A DNA stretch of 42,759 nt. It comes from Fidelibacterota bacterium (GTDB lineage: Bacteria; Fidelibacterota; Marinisomatia; Marinisomatales; TCS55). Below, piece by piece: positions 1 through 8,961 of the stretch. The notes under the pieces are model-generated. The model saw nothing but the letters and a program-made list of their open reading frames with translations, was not told the DNA's origin and ran no database searches. The position numbers and the translations under genes were made by a program. The DNA lies in contig JABGZQ010000029.1 of NCBI GenBank assembly GCA_018674655.1, positions 1 to 42,759 on the forward strand. Direction: 5' to 3'. How positions within the stretch are numbered: position 1 is the stretch's first letter; each line of letters begins with the position of its first letter.

Positions 1-140
1 AGATGGTGATGCCGGGAGATAATGTGGAGTTGGATGTAGAGCTGATTACCCCAATAGCCATGGATAAGGAATTGCGATTTGCAATTCGTGAGGGTGGACA
101 TACGGTTGGCGCTGGTGTGGTTACTGAGATTAAAGAATAG
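1..140 (+). CDS. tuf: Elongation factor Tu, C-terminal 45 residues (partial)
   Basis: The window starts inside this gene; the first whole codon is at position 3 and TAG ends at 140. The visible residues are the end of EF-Tu domain III, with the family-typical stretches [17 protein letters not shown] and [17 protein letters not shown]-Tu is the GTPase that delivers aminoacyl-tRNA to the ribosome; the GTP-binding domain lies outside the window. rpsJ follows after 8 bases, so the str operon (fusA-tuf) probably runs straight into the S10 operon, a common arrangement. The family call is secure from the tail alone. Confidence 0.95.
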   Translation, partial: MVMPGDNVELDVELITPIAMDKELRFAIREGGHTVGAGVVTEIKE

Positions 141-148
141 GAAAAACT

Positions 149-457
149 GTGGCAAAGCAAACTATCCGAATTAGTTTAAAGGCGTACGATCATTCTTTGA
201 TTGATAAGTCTACTGAGAAAATTGTAAAAACGGCAAAATCTACAGGCGCAATTATATCAGGTCCGATACCTTTGCCGACTAAAAGAACAATTTATACTGT
301 TTTGAGGTCACCCTTTGTGGATAAGAAATCTCGCGAACAGTTTCAAACAAAAATACATAAACGGTTAATTGATATTATAAATTCTACACCCAAGACGGTT
401 GAATCGTTGATGAAGCTTGACTTGCCTGCTGGTGTGGATATCGAAATTAAGGTTTAA
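149..457 (+). CDS. rpsJ: 30S ribosomal protein S10
   Basis: 102 residues, the normal S10 length. The typical opening ([16 protein letters not shown]) and the central [20 protein letters not shown] segment are present. S10 sits in the head of the 30S subunit and, with NusB, also acts in transcription antitermination. Translation starts at GTG; the preceding purine stretch overlaps the tuf stop codon. The TAA stop shares its last base with the ATG of rplC (TAATG), so the two are probably translationally coupled. It is the first gene of the S10 block, and no separate promoter fits in the 8-base gap behind tuf. Confidence 0.97.
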   Translation: MAKQTIRISLKAYDHSLIDKSTEKIVKTAKSTGAIISGPIPLPTKRTIYTVLRSPFVDKKSREQFQTKIHKRLIDIINSTPKTVESLMKLDLPAGVDIEIKV

Positions 458-1077
458 TGATGCGTGGGTTAATCGGGAAAAAAATTGGTATGTCACAAGT
501 ATTTAATGACGGAGGTCAAGCTATTCCAGTTACAGTTGTAGAGGCTGGCCCGTGTGTTGTTACCCAAGTGAAAACGAATTCAACGGATGGGTATGATGCT
601 ATACAGGTTGGTTATGGGGAGCGTAAGGCTAAGCATTCCAATAAAGCATTAAACGGTCACTTTGAAAAAGCGAATACAGATGTTAAACGCATTTTAGCTG
701 AATTCATACCGGTACCAGAATTTGAATATAAAACAGGTCAACAATTTGGGGTTTCCTTGTTTAAAGAAGGGGAGTATGTTGATGTTGCAGGAACCACTAA
801 GGGAAAAGGTTTCTCTGGTGTCATGAAGCGTCATGGCTTTAGGGGCGGCCCAAAAACACATGGACAAAGAGAGCATCCAAGATCAGCTGGATCAATTGGG
901 CAGGCTTCTGATCCTTCTCGAGTTTTTAAAGGCATGAAAATGGCTGGACAATACGGGAATAAACGAATGACAGTACGAAATCTTGAGGTTGTGTCAGTTA
1001 ATTTAGAAAAAAATCAAATTTTATTGAAAGGTGCCGTACCTGGTGCCAATAACGGTATTATTTTCATTACGAAGTAA
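457..1077 (+). CDS. rplC: 50S ribosomal protein L3
   Basis: 206 residues. It opens with GLIGKKIGMSQVF and carries the conserved loop around residues 112-145 (GTTKGKGFSGVMKRHGF, then the THGQREHPRSAGSIG stretch) that reaches toward the peptidyl transferase centre in known ribosomes. L3 is an early 23S rRNA assembly protein. There are two adjacent ATG codons (457 and 460); the first overlaps the rpsJ stop by one base, the second would give the more usual MRGLIG start. The next gene follows after two bases. Confidence 0.97.
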   Translation: MMRGLIGKKIGMSQVFNDGGQAIPVTVVEAGPCVVTQVKTNSTDGYDAIQVGYGERKAKHSNKALNGHFEKANTDVKRILAEFIPVPEFEYKTGQQFGVSLFKEGEYVDVAGTTKGKGFSGVMKRHGFRGGPKTHGQREHPRSAGSIGQASDPSRVFKGMKMAGQYGNKRMTVRNLEVVSVNLEKNQILLKGAVPGANNGIIFITK

Positions 1078-1079
1078 AA

Positions 1080-1712
1080 ATGAAGTTAAATATTATAAAA
1101 CAAAATGGTGGTAAGGGATCGACGGTAACTGTGGATGATTCCGTTTTCGCAATCAAACCAAATGAAAGTGTGGTTCATCAAGCGGTAGTTGCAGAATTGG
1201 CCAATAGCCGACAAGGGACACATGCTTCTAAAAATCGATCTGCTGTTAGAGGTGGTGGTAAAAAGCCATGGAAGCAAAAAGGGCGTGGTGTGGCTCGCGC
1301 TGGTACAACTCGTTCCCCCCTTTGGAAGGGCGGTGGTGTCGTATTTGGTCCGGAACCTCATAAGTATGAAAAGCGAATGCCGAAGAAAATGAGGCGACTG
1401 GCTCGTCGATCAGTGTTATCGAAGCGCGCGAATGCGGGTGAATTAATTGTTATAGATGCAATTTCTATGTCAGCCCCAAAAACAAAAGAATTTGTTTCAT
1501 TTTTAAGTGAGTTAGATCTTTTGTCTAAAAAAGTAACAATTATGGTTGCTTCGTATAATGACAATGTTTTTTTGGCCGCTCGAAACCTTTCGAATGTTTA
1601 TGTTGTTGAAGCGACGTCTGCCAGTACTTATGATTTATTGGACTGTGAAGTTCTCCTGATTGAAAAAGCGGGCTTAGCATTATTAAATGAACAATTAATG
1701 GTTAAATCGTAA
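1080..1712 (+). CDS. rplD: 50S ribosomal protein L4
   Basis: 210 residues with the L4 extended loop (WKQKGRGVARAG, then SPLWKGGGVVFGP), which lines the peptide exit tunnel in known structures, followed by the alpha/beta globular part. In E. coli L4 also represses its own S10 operon by binding the leader; that leader would lie outside this window, so nothing can be said about such control here. The start has no visible Shine-Dalgarno sequence and lies two bases after the L3 stop, which suggests coupled translation. The TAA stop overlaps the rplW ATG. Confidence 0.97.
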   Translation: MKLNIIKQNGGKGSTVTVDDSVFAIKPNESVVHQAVVAELANSRQGTHASKNRSAVRGGGKKPWKQKGRGVARAGTTRSPLWKGGGVVFGPEPHKYEKRMPKKMRRLARRSVLSKRANAGELIVIDAISMSAPKTKEFVSFLSELDLLSKKVTIMVASYNDNVFLAARNLSNVYVVEATSASTYDLLDCEVLLIEKAGLALLNEQLMVKS

Positions 1713-2032
1713 TGTCTTATCAAAAAATAATCGTTCGCCCTTTGTTCACTGAAAAAATGAGTCGGTTAGAAGAAGAAGAACGAAAATACGCTTTTCAGGT
1801 AGAAAAAGGTGTAAATAAGATTGAGATTAAACGGGCAATTGAAGGAAAATTTGACGTTGAGGTGGAAAAAGTTGCAACCATGAATCGCGCGGGAAAAGAG
1901 AAGAATATGACCGTCCGAAGTGGTGGGAAAACAATTCGTACTCAAGGCTTTAGGTCCAGTTGGAAAAAAGCAGTTGTCACATTAAAAGAAGGTGATGTTA
2001 TTGATTTACTCAGAGGGGATACGTCAGAATAA
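1712..2032 (+). CDS. rplW: 50S ribosomal protein L23
   Basis: 106 residues. It begins with the family pattern [15 protein letters not shown] and contains the [23 protein letters not shown] core typical in outline of L23. L23 lies at the exit of the peptide tunnel, where trigger factor and the signal recognition particle dock. It overlaps rplD by one base upstream and rplB by one base downstream (TAATG both times), so three successive genes are joined by stop-start overlaps. Confidence 0.96.
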   Translation: MSYQKIIVRPLFTEKMSRLEEEERKYAFQVEKGVNKIEIKRAIEGKFDVEVEKVATMNRAGKEKNMTVRSGGKTIRTQGFRSSWKKAVVTLKEGDVIDLLRGDTSE

Positions 2033-2856
2033 TGGGTGTTAGAAGTTTAAAGCCAACCACGCCGGGGACTCGATTCGCTACACGATCGGATTTTTCTGAA
2101 ATAACCAAAAGTACTCCTGAAAAAAGTTTAACGACAGATTTGAGAAAAAATGGTGGCCGAAACAACATGGGAAGAATCACCGTGCGTCACCGCGGTGGTG
2201 GTCATCGCCGTCGTTACCGTATTATTGATTTTAAACGGAATAAATTTGATATCCCTGCAAAAGTAGCTGCGATTGAATATGATCCAAATCGATCAGCCAA
2301 TATTGCCCTGTTGTTCTATGCGGATGGAGAAAAGCGATATATATTGGCACCGTTCGGAATTAAAGTGGGCGATGATATTATATCTGGAGAAAATGCACCC
2401 CTTAGACTTGGGAATGCTTTACCAGTAAGTAAAGTTGCAACAGGTATGTTTGTTCATAATGTTGAATTGGTTTCTGGTCGTGGTGGCCAAATGGTAAGAA
2501 GTGCCGGGGCCGGTGCGCAAGTGTTGGCACATGACGGTGGTTTTACTTCACTGAAATTACCTTCGGGCGAAATTCGTCAAGTTCGTCAGAATTGTTTTGC
2601 AACGGTTGGTGAAGTTGGTAATAAGTCTCACGAGCAAATTGTTTCAGGAAAAGCTGGGCGCAGTCGATGGTTGGGTAAGCGTCCAACTGTTCGGGGAGTT
2701 GTGATGAACCCGGTTGATCACCCTCATGGTGGTGGCGAAGGAAAAACTTCGGGTGGTCGTCACCCTGTTTCTCCATGGGGTCAGCCTACTAAAGGTTATA
2801 AAACTCGAAAAAAGAATAAAAAATCGAATGAATATATTGTGAAAAGGAGAAAATAG
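2032..2856 (+). CDS. rplB: 50S ribosomal protein L2
   Basis: 274 residues, the standard length. The C-terminal signature [18 protein letters not shown] is complete; His232 corresponds to the conserved His229 of E. coli L2, close to the peptidyl transferase centre. The central [19 protein letters not shown] stretch is also typical. L2 is required for subunit association and peptide-bond formation. The start overlaps the rplW stop by one base, and rpsS follows after a single base. Confidence 0.98.
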   Translation: MGVRSLKPTTPGTRFATRSDFSEITKSTPEKSLTTDLRKNGGRNNMGRITVRHRGGGHRRRYRIIDFKRNKFDIPAKVAAIEYDPNRSANIALLFYADGEKRYILAPFGIKVGDDIISGENAPLRLGNALPVSKVATGMFVHNVELVSGRGGQMVRSAGAGAQVLAHDGGFTSLKLPSGEIRQVRQNCFATVGEVGNKSHEQIVSGKAGRSRWLGKRPTVRGVVMNPVDHPHGGGEGKTSGGRHPVSPWGQPTKGYKTRKKNKKSNEYIVKRRK

Positions 2857-2857
2857 G

Positions 2858-3124
2858 ATGGCCCGTTCACTGAAAAAAGGACCATTTGTCGACATCAAGC
2901 TTGAAAAAAAGGTTGAAAAAATGAATGAAGGTGGGAAGAAGACTGTTATTAAAACATGGTCTCGCCGCTCAATGATTACACCTGATTTTGTCGGCCACAC
3001 ATTTGCTGTTCATAATGGTAATAAATTTATTCCTGTTTTCGTTTATGAAAATATGGTCGGGCATAAGCTTGGAGAATTTGCTCCTACTCGTACGTTTAGA
3101 CTGCATTCTGGTGATAGGAAATAA
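2858..3124 (+). CDS. rpsS: 30S ribosomal protein S19
   Basis: 88 residues, opening with the near-invariant [12 protein letters not shown] and including [23 protein letters not shown]19 sits in the 30S head with S13 near the tRNA sites. The start is supported by a good ribosome-binding site (AAGGAG at 2844-2849, 8 bases before the ATG) that lies within the last codons of rplB. Its stop overlaps the rplV start by one base. Confidence 0.97.
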   Translation: MARSLKKGPFVDIKLEKKVEKMNEGGKKTVIKTWSRRSMITPDFVGHTFAVHNGNKFIPVFVYENMVGHKLGEFAPTRTFRLHSGDRK

Positions 3125-3477
3125 TGGCAATGAAAGCTAAAGCAATTACAAGACATATCCGGCAATCTCCTCGAAAAATTCGAGTCGTTCTCAATGAAGT
3201 TCGTGGACGAGAAGTTGAAGATGCATTGAATTTTCTTCATTTTTCCAAAGCCAAAGCGGCGACGCAGATTGAAAAGACTGTTCGTTCTGCTGTTGCAAAT
3301 TTGATGAATATCGATTCTGAATCTGAGGTAAATACAGCAGAGTTGCATATTAAAGAATGCTATGCTGATGGCGGTCCACATATGAAAAGATTCCGCGCAG
3401 CCTCAATGGGAAGAATTTCCAAATTAAATAAACCTACAAGCCATTTAACTATCGTCGTGTCTGACGAAAAAAATTAA
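3124..3477 (+). CDS. rplV: 50S ribosomal protein L22
   Basis: 117 residues. The sequence AKAITRHIRQSPRKIRVVLNEVRG at residues 5-28 and the C-terminal hairpin region (KRFRAASMGRISKLNKPTSH) identify L22, whose beta-hairpin lines the exit tunnel and is a known site of macrolide-resistance changes; the hairpin looks full length. The ATG overlaps the rpsS stop. Its TAA stop is itself part of the Shine-Dalgarno sequence of rpsC. Confidence 0.96.
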   Translation: MAMKAKAITRHIRQSPRKIRVVLNEVRGREVEDALNFLHFSKAKAATQIEKTVRSAVANLMNIDSESEVNTAELHIKECYADGGPHMKRFRAASMGRISKLNKPTSHLTIVVSDEKN

Positions 3478-3487
3478 GGAGGACGGG

Positions 3488-4117
3488 TTGGGTCAAAAAA
3501 CACATCCAGTCGGTTTTAGATTGCAAGTAAACAAAAACTGGCGATCAACATGGTTTGCAGGTAATTCTTTCGCGGCTGGACTTGAAGAAGACGTTCGTAT
3601 TCGTAAATATATTAAAGCAAGATTGCCTAATGCAGGAATTTCAAGAGTTGAGATTAGCCGTACCACAAAAACAGTGGCAGTGACAATTCATACTGCTCGT
3701 CCTGGAATCGTAATCGGAAAAGGTGGAGAAGAGGTTAATCGACTAAAAGATGAAATTCGTCAGTTAACGGAACGTAATGTTCAAGTGAATATATCTGAAG
3801 TAAAAAGGCCTGAATTAGATGCAGCACTTGTGGGTTCAAATATAGCGCATCAATTAACAAAAAAAGTTTCTTATCGTCGGGTGGTGAATAAAGTGATCCA
3901 GTCTACAATGCGAATGGGTGCAGAGGGAATTCGTATCAATGTTGCTGGTCGCCTCGGCGGTGCTGAAATAGCCAGAAGTGAAAAATTTTCTCAAGGGCGT
4001 GTACCATTGCATACGTTAAGAGCGGATATTGACTATGTATTGACGGAAGCTCACACGCAATATGGAATTATTGGAATCAAAGTTTGGATTTGCAACGGCG
4101 AATCGTCCAGGAAATAA
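3488..4117 (+). CDS. rpsC: 30S ribosomal protein S3 (TTG start)
   Basis: 209 residues. The N-terminal GQKTHPVGFRLQVNKNW is the S3 signature and a KH RNA-binding domain is visible (IVIGKGGEEVNRLKDEI, residues 74-90). S3 lines the mRNA entry tunnel. The start is TTG at 3488: the conserved GQKTHP begins immediately after it and no ATG or GTG is available. It is backed by one of the strongest ribosome-binding sites in the window, AAGGAGG at 3476-3482 with a 5-base spacer. The C-terminus is shorter than in E. coli S3 (233 residues), as in many bacteria. Confidence 0.97.
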   Translation: MGQKTHPVGFRLQVNKNWRSTWFAGNSFAAGLEEDVRIRKYIKARLPNAGISRVEISRTTKTVAVTIHTARPGIVIGKGGEEVNRLKDEIRQLTERNVQVNISEVKRPELDAALVGSNIAHQLTKKVSYRRVVNKVIQSTMRMGAEGIRINVAGRLGGAEIARSEKFSQGRVPLHTLRADIDYVLTEAHTQYGIIGIKVWICNGESSRK

Positions 4118-4120
4118 ATT

Positions 4121-4534
4121 ATGTTAGAACCTAAAAAAACCAAATTTCGTAGACACCATCGTGGTAATCGTAGGGGGATGGCCAAAGGCGGAGATTATGT
4201 TGCATTTGGTAGCTATGGTTTGAAAGCCGTCGAAGCCGGCTGGATCACAAGTCGTCAAATTGAAGCATGCCGTGTATCGATTACACGTGTTGTTCGGAAG
4301 GTTGGAAAAATGTGGATTCGTATTTTTCCAGATAAGCCTATCACAAAGAAACCCGCTGAAACGCGAATGGGAAAAGGTAAAGGTACGCCGGAATATTGGG
4401 TGGCAGTTGTGAAACCAGGTCGAATATTATTTGAGGTTGAAGGTGTAGATAGGGAAGGGGCTGAACAGGCATTCCACAATGCATCTCATAAATTGCCAAT
4501 AAAAACAAAAATTGTTGGTAGGCGAGAAATATAA
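4121..4534 (+). CDS. rplP: 50S ribosomal protein L16
   Basis: 137 residues, opening [16 protein letters not shown] and with [25 protein letters not shown], both typical of L16. The protein sits near the A-site tRNA and between the GTPase centre and the peptidyl transferase centre. Translation starts at ATG three bases after rpsC, with AGGA upstream. Its stop overlaps the rpmC start by one base. Confidence 0.97.
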   Translation: MLEPKKTKFRRHHRGNRRGMAKGGDYVAFGSYGLKAVEAGWITSRQIEACRVSITRVVRKVGKMWIRIFPDKPITKKPAETRMGKGKGTPEYWVAVVKPGRILFEVEGVDREGAEQAFHNASHKLPIKTKIVGRREI

Positions 4535-4749
4535 TGAAAAAACAAGAATTAAAAGATTTATCTATGGCTGATATCGATACCAAGCTTCACGATAATCTGG
4601 AAGATTTACAAAATTTACGTTTCCAAAAAGCTTTACAGCAACTGGAGAATCCAATTCGTATTTCACATTTGAAAAAGTCAATAGCTCAATTGAAAACGGT
4701 TAAAAACGAATTTGATCTTGGCCTACGTGGCGGAAAGGATAAGGATTAA
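4534..4749 (+). CDS. rpmC: 50S ribosomal protein L29
   Basis: 71 residues, predicted to be two helices in the L29 manner: [18 protein letters not shown], then NLRFQKALQQLENPIRI, the usual signature region. L29 is at the tunnel exit beside L23 and contacts nascent-chain factors. It is flanked by rplP (one-base overlap) and rpsQ (2-base gap), its normal place in the S10 operon. Confidence 0.95.
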   Translation: MKKQELKDLSMADIDTKLHDNLEDLQNLRFQKALQQLENPIRISHLKKSIAQLKTVKNEFDLGLRGGKDKD

Positions 4750-4751
4750 TC

Positions 4752-5015
4752 GTGGCTGAACGAAAACGACAAACGTTAGTGGGGGAAGTTGTCAGCGACA
4801 AAATGGATAAAACTGTCGTTGTCCAGGTTATGCGAAAAATCCCTCATCCTGTTTATCAAAAATATGTAAAAAGATTTAAAAAACATTTTGCCCATGTAGA
4901 GGCAGTTAAACCAAAAGTGGGCGACATTGTAGAGATTAGTTCAATGCGTCCAATGAGTAAAAGAAAGCGTTGGCGGGTAAAAGAAATTATTCGTGAATCT
5001 GTTAATATTGGGTAA
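4752..5015 (+). CDS. rpsQ: 30S ribosomal protein S17
   Basis: 87 residues with an OB-fold. [19 protein letters not shown] and the C-terminal [20 protein letters not shown] are characteristic of S17, a primary 16S rRNA binder. The start is GTG, with an AGGAT-type ribosome-binding sequence at the end of rpmC. It is the last gene of the classical S10 operon, but only 5 bases separate it from rplN, so S10 and spc genes are probably one transcript here. Confidence 0.96.
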   Translation: MAERKRQTLVGEVVSDKMDKTVVVQVMRKIPHPVYQKYVKRFKKHFAHVEAVKPKVGDIVEISSMRPMSKRKRWRVKEIIRESVNIG

Positions 5016-5020
5016 TTGAA

Positions 5021-5389
5021 GTGATTCAACAAGAAACAAGACTAAAAGTAGCTGACAATTCTGGTGCAAGAGAAGTATTATGCTTCAAAGTATTGGGGGG
5101 TAGTCGACGTCGATATGCGACCGTAGGTGATATTGTAGTGGTAACCGTCAAACAAGCTATTCCAGGAGGAATAGTTAAAAAAGGTGATATCTCTCGAGCA
5201 GTTGTCGTTAGAACCACCAAGGAAGTTAGACGCTCCGATGGATCTTATATACGATTTGACGATAATGCAGCCGTATTGCTTACAGCTGCCGGTGAACCTC
5301 GAGGGACACGAGTATTGGGACCTGTCGCTCGCGAACTTCGTGAGAGTGGTTATATGAAAATTGTGTCCATGGCGCCGGAGGTTCTGTAA
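5021..5389 (+). CDS. rplN: 50S ribosomal protein L14
   Basis: 122 residues, exactly the usual size. The signature [18 protein letters not shown] opens the protein, and [21 protein letters not shown] is present near the C-terminus. L14 contacts the 30S subunit (bridge B8) and is the binding site of the silencing factor RsfS in other bacteria. It starts at GTG and its TAA overlaps the ATG of rplX. Confidence 0.97.
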   Translation: MIQQETRLKVADNSGAREVLCFKVLGGSRRRYATVGDIVVVTVKQAIPGGIVKKGDISRAVVVRTTKEVRRSDGSYIRFDDNAAVLLTAAGEPRGTRVLGPVARELRESGYMKIVSMAPEVL

Positions 5390-5694
5390 TGAATATTAAA
5401 AAAGGTATGGCCGTTCGTGTCATTAGTGGAAATAGTCGCGGAGAAGAAGGCAAAGTGCTTCATGTGTTTCCGAAAAAAGATCGGATTATTATTGAAGGTG
5501 TAAACCTAATTAAGCGTCATACACGTCCTTCTCAAGATAATCCGCAAGGTGGAATTGTTGAAAGGGAGGGTGCCTTGCATGTTTCTAATGTAATGGTTGT
5601 CCATGGTGGTAAGCCCACCCGGGTAGGATTCAAAAAATTAGACGATGGTACTAAGATTAGAGTGTCAAAACGAACTGGCGAAGAGATTGGTTAA
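5389..5694 (+). CDS. rplX: 50S ribosomal protein L24
   Basis: 101 residues. A KOW motif is seen at residues 4-30 (KGMAVRVISGNSRGEEGKV), followed by RIIIEGVNLIKRHTRPSQ and PQGGIVEREGALHVSNVMV, which are standard for L24. L24 initiates 50S assembly. The start is supported by GGAGG at 5377-5381 with a 7-base spacer; it also overlaps the rplN stop by one base. Confidence 0.96.
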   Translation: MNIKKGMAVRVISGNSRGEEGKVLHVFPKKDRIIIEGVNLIKRHTRPSQDNPQGGIVEREGALHVSNVMVVHGGKPTRVGFKKLDDGTKIRVSKRTGEEIG

Positions 5695-5700
5695 GAAATT

Positions 5701-6303
5701 ATGGCTGATAAAAAAAATACAAAACAAATTCCGAATTTACGTCAGAAATATAATGAAATGGTTGTAACTGGAATGATGGAACAGTTCAATTATAAAAATG
5801 TGATGGAAGTACCAAAGGTGAGTCATATCGCTATCAATATGGGAATAGGTGATGCTAAAGATAACCCAAAAAAATTAGAAAGTGCCGTTCAAGAATTGAC
5901 GCTCATTTCTTGTCAAAAACCTGTCGTTACCAAATCACGCAAGGATATTTCTAATTTTAAGATAAGAAAAGGGTTTCCCGTAGGATGTAAGGTTACACTG
6001 CGTGGTAACCGTATGTATGATTTTATGGAACGGTTAATCAGTATTGCGTTACCTAGAACGCGCGATTTCCGAGGGTTATCATTTAAGTCCTTTGACGGTG
6101 GAGGTAACTATTCATTTGGAGTGAAAGAGCAAATTATTTTCACCGAAATTAATTATGATAAAATTGATAGTATTCGAGGTATGGATATTTCATTTATAAC
6201 CACGGCTGCTACCGATGAAGAATCATATCATCTACTTAAATTAATGGGGCTTCCCTTACGGGATAAACCGGTGAAACAAGAAGAAATAAATGAGGCCGCT
6301 TAA
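5701..6303 (+). CDS. rplE: 50S ribosomal protein L5
   Basis: 200 residues, about 20 longer than E. coli L5; the excess is split between a lysine-rich N-terminus (first 10 residues) and a charged tail (KQEEINEAA). The core is typical: [36 protein letters not shown] and [20 protein letters not shown]5 binds 5S rRNA in the central protuberance. It starts with ATG six bases after rplX and without a clear ribosome-binding site. Its stop overlaps rpsN by one base. Confidence 0.96.
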   Translation: MADKKNTKQIPNLRQKYNEMVVTGMMEQFNYKNVMEVPKVSHIAINMGIGDAKDNPKKLESAVQELTLISCQKPVVTKSRKDISNFKIRKGFPVGCKVTLRGNRMYDFMERLISIALPRTRDFRGLSFKSFDGGGNYSFGVKEQIIFTEINYDKIDSIRGMDISFITTAATDEESYHLLKLMGLPLRDKPVKQEEINEAA

Positions 6304-6488
6304 TGGCAAGAAAATCATTAATAATTAAGGCAAAGAGAACGCCAAAATTTAGCACTCGAGGTTATAACCGTTGTTTTAACTGCGGACGACCTGACGGGTA
6401 CTTGAGAAAATTTGGACTATGCCGTATCTGTTTTAGAGAAATGGCGCTAAAAGGTGAAATTCCTGGTGTCACAAAAGCAAGTTGGTAG
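6303..6488 (+). CDS. rpsN: 30S ribosomal protein S14, zinc-binding type (S14Z)
   Basis: 61 residues, the short zinc-dependent form of S14 rather than the ~100-residue zinc-free form. The four cysteines are in two CxxC pairs: C24/C27 and C40/C43. The [15 protein letters not shown] segment is diagnostic. It lies in its usual spc-operon position between rplE and rpsH. Some bacteria keep a zinc-free paralog elsewhere for zinc starvation; none is in this window. Confidence 0.96.
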   Translation: MARKSLIIKAKRTPKFSTRGYNRCFNCGRPDGYLRKFGLCRICFREMALKGEIPGVTKASW

Positions 6489-6500
6489 GAGAATAATAAT

Positions 6501-6899
6501 ATGGCAATGACTGATCCGATTGCAGATATGCTTACGCGTATTCGAAATGCGATGGCTGTGGACAAACGATTCGTAGATATTCCTTCCTCTAATTTGAAGA
6601 AACGGATTGCATTTGTTTTAAAAGAAGAAAAATATATTGAAGATTTTATGTTTGTGAGTAATGGTGTTAAATCTTCGATTCGAGTATTTTTAAAATATGA
6701 TCATCAAGGGAAAGCTGTTATTACATGTATCGAACGGGTGAGCACACCTGGGCGAAGATTGTATGTCGGTCGTAATGATATCCCTAGAGTATTGGATGGG
6801 TTAGGAATCTCAATCCTCTCCACATCACGAGGTGTTATTTCAAATAAAGCTGCGAAACGACTTGGCGTTGGTGGCGAAATATTATGCAACGTTTGGTAA
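6501..6899 (+). CDS. rpsH: 30S ribosomal protein S8
   Basis: 132 residues. The N-terminal MTDPIADMLTRIRNA and the C-terminal SILSTSRGVISNKAAKR regions are S8 signatures. S8 binds helix 21 of 16S rRNA; in E. coli it represses the spc operon by binding the rplE mRNA, which cannot be judged here. The start is ATG at 6501 with AGGAGA at 6487-6492; a second ATG two codons on (MAM) is a possible alternative. Confidence 0.96.
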   Translation: MAMTDPIADMLTRIRNAMAVDKRFVDIPSSNLKKRIAFVLKEEKYIEDFMFVSNGVKSSIRVFLKYDHQGKAVITCIERVSTPGRRLYVGRNDIPRVLDGLGISILSTSRGVISNKAAKRLGVGGEILCNVW

Positions 6900-6905
6900 A
6901 ATAAT

Positions 6906-7451
6906 ATGTCAAGAGTTGGTAGAAAAATTATAGAAATACCTAAAGATGTCACAGTCAATGTGAATGTCGGTACGATTGGTATTAAAGGTCCAAAAGGGAA
7001 TTTGAATATATCGGTTCACAGCGATATGTCAATCGAGCAAAATAATGACTCGATTGTTGTCAGTCGCCCGTCTGATTCAAGATCCCATCGGTCTCTTCAT
7101 GGGACAACACGCCAATTAATCGCCAATGGAATTCAAGGCGTTTTTGAAGGGTATTCAAAAGAATTAGAAATTAGGGGTGTGGGTTATCAAGCTATGATGG
7201 AAGGAAAATTCCTCCTTTTAAAGCTTGGATATTCACATGACATTTATTTTGAACCCCCAAAAGGGATTGAGATTAAAACAAATAAAACAGAAGTCACAAT
7301 CTCGGGTATCAATAAGCAATTGGTCGGTGAAGTGGCAGCAAAAATTAGATCTTTTCGTAAGCCTGAACCTTATAAAGGTAAAGGAATACGTTATAAAGAT
7401 GAATATGTTAGATCGAAACAAGGTAAAACAGTTGGCGGTGGTGTAGAATGA
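6906..7451 (+). CDS. rplF: 50S ribosomal protein L6
   Basis: 181 residues with the two-fold repeated L6 architecture. It opens [15 protein letters not shown] and ends with [23 protein letters not shown], the classical signature. L6 lies near the sarcin-ricin loop and supports elongation-factor binding. The gene starts 6 bases after rpsH; the last 4 bases overlap rplR (ATGA). Confidence 0.97.
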   Translation: MSRVGRKIIEIPKDVTVNVNVGTIGIKGPKGNLNISVHSDMSIEQNNDSIVVSRPSDSRSHRSLHGTTRQLIANGIQGVFEGYSKELEIRGVGYQAMMEGKFLLLKLGYSHDIYFEPPKGIEIKTNKTEVTISGINKQLVGEVAAKIRSFRKPEPYKGKGIRYKDEYVRSKQGKTVGGGVE

Positions 7452-7819
7452 AGAAATTATCAGCTACAGATTTGCGTAATCAACGTAGGCGTAACCGAAG
7501 TAAAAGGGATAATTATGGTCATCCAGAGAGACCTCGCCTGGTTGTTTATCGTTCAAACAAACATATCAGCGCTCAAGTCATTGACGATTTGAAAGGAAAA
7601 ACACTTGCATCGGCATCTTCATCAGATAAAAATATCGAGAAAGAAGTGGCCAAAGCAAAATCTAAGAAAGCAGTCAGTACTATTGTGGGTAAAGCGATAG
7701 GTGAGCTTGCGCTTAAAAACAAAGTGACTCAAGTCGTATTTGATAGAAATGGATATCCTTATCAAGGTCGTGTTAAAGCTATTGCAGATGCTGCAAGAGA
7801 AGCCGGCCTTAAATTTTAA
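7448..7819 (+). CDS. rplR: 50S ribosomal protein L18
   Basis: 123 residues. [20 protein letters not shown] and the C-terminal [26 protein letters not shown] are typical of L18, which holds 5S rRNA in the central protuberance with L5 and L25. The N-terminal 25 residues are strongly basic as usual. The ATG overlaps the rplF stop as ATGA. Confidence 0.97.
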   Translation: MKKLSATDLRNQRRRNRSKRDNYGHPERPRLVVYRSNKHISAQVIDDLKGKTLASASSSDKNIEKEVAKAKSKKAVSTIVGKAIGELALKNKVTQVVFDRNGYPYQGRVKAIADAAREAGLKF

Positions 7820-7832
7820 AGAATAGAGTACT

Positions 7833-8330
7833 ATGATTAATCCTGCAGAATTAGATCTTAAAGAAGAAGAAGTTATTCGCATATCTCGTGTATCAAAAGT
7901 GACTTCCCGTGGAAGAAATTTTCGTTTTGGCGCTTTGGTGGTCGTTGGAGATGGTAAAGGGCATGTTGGTATCGGGCAAGGGAAAGCCGGTGAAGTCATG
8001 TCCGCAATCAACAAAGCGAAAGAGAATGCAAAACAAAACATTGTGAGAATCCCGGTAATAAATGGCACGATCCCTCACAAAATTATATCTCGATATGGTT
8101 CGAGCAAGGTAATGTTGAAACCAGCAGCACCTGGTACAGGTATTATTGCAGGCGCAGCCGTCCGATCTGTCATGGAACAGGTTGGAATACACAATATTTT
8201 AACCAAGCGGTTTGGATCAAACAATCCTACGAACTTGACCAAAGCAACAATGCAGGCATTAATGGACTTACAAGATGCTGTATCAGTCGCAAATAAACGA
8301 GGTATCACGATTAAGGAAGTGTTTAATTAA
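7833..8330 (+). CDS. rpsE: 30S ribosomal protein S5
   Basis: 165 residues. The double-stranded-RNA-binding fold of S5 is visible: EEVIRISRVSKVTSRGRNF, GDGKGHVGIGQGKAGEV and later APGTGIIAGAAVRSVMEQVG. The residue-20s loop is where spectinomycin-resistance changes occur in other species; it appears intact. S5 contributes to decoding fidelity with S4. It is separated from rplR by 13 bases and from rpmD by 2. Confidence 0.97.
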   Translation: MINPAELDLKEEEVIRISRVSKVTSRGRNFRFGALVVVGDGKGHVGIGQGKAGEVMSAINKAKENAKQNIVRIPVINGTIPHKIISRYGSSKVMLKPAAPGTGIIAGAAVRSVMEQVGIHNILTKRFGSNNPTNLTKATMQALMDLQDAVSVANKRGITIKEVFN

Positions 8331-8332
8331 TC

Positions 8333-8518
8333 ATGGCCAAAGAAAAAATATTAAAAATTACTCAAATCAAAAGTTCGATTGGGTATAAGAAAAAAGCAAA
8401 AGCGACCTTAAAAGCGCTTGGCTTACGAAAGATGCATCAAACCGTTAAGCAAGCTGATTCTCCAGCTCTTCGCGGAATGATTAATCGTGTTAATTATCTT
8501 GTAAAGGTTGAGGATTAG
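8333..8518 (+). CDS. rpmD: 50S ribosomal protein L30
   Basis: 61 residues; KILKITQIKSSIGYKKKAKATLKALGLRKM matches the L30 pattern (split here as KITQIKSSIGYKKKAK and LKALGLRKMHQTV). L30 is a small peripheral 50S protein that is missing from some lineages, so its presence is a minor taxonomic character. It is embedded between rpsE and rplO, with 2-base gaps on both sides. Confidence 0.94.
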   Translation: MAKEKILKITQIKSSIGYKKKAKATLKALGLRKMHQTVKQADSPALRGMINRVNYLVKVED

Positions 8519-8520
8519 AT

Positions 8521-8961
8521 ATGAAACTTGGAGCATTAAAACCCTCAATAGGTGCGACTCATAGTAAAAAACGAGTTGGTCGTGGGCAAGGATCCGGCTG
8601 GGGAAAAGATGCTGGACGCGGCGAAAATGGATACCATTCCCGTTCGGGATCAAAACATCGCCCATGGTTTGAAGGCGGGCAAATGCCTTTATATCGTCGG
8701 CTTCCTAAACGGGGATTTTCTAATTATATTTTCAAAAAAGAATTTCAATTGGTTAATTTAGCCGATATAGAAAAATTGAACGTGGATACAGTCGATCCAA
8801 ACGTATTAGTAGAGAATGGACTGGTAAAGTATGCCTTGAGACCCATTAAAATATTAGGTGATGGTGATTTCACGAAGAAAATGAATGTTTCTGCGAATGC
8901 ATTTAGTGCATCCGCAAAAGAAAAAATTGAAAAAGCGGGTGGATCGGTAATAGAGCAGTGA
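8521..8961 (+). CDS. rplO: 50S ribosomal protein L15
   Basis: 146 residues. The glycine- and arginine-rich N-terminal half (GRGQGSGWGKDAGRG, then FEGGQMPLYRRLPKRGF) is typical of L15, and the C-terminal half carries the globular domain ending KIEKAGGSVIEQ. L15 binds 23S rRNA during late assembly. GAGG at 8509-8512 precedes the ATG. The stop overlaps the secY GTG by four bases. Confidence 0.96.
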   Translation: MKLGALKPSIGATHSKKRVGRGQGSGWGKDAGRGENGYHSRSGSKHRPWFEGGQMPLYRRLPKRGFSNYIFKKEFQLVNLADIEKLNVDTVDPNVLVENGLVKYALRPIKILGDGDFTKKMNVSANAFSASAKEKIEKAGGSVIEQ

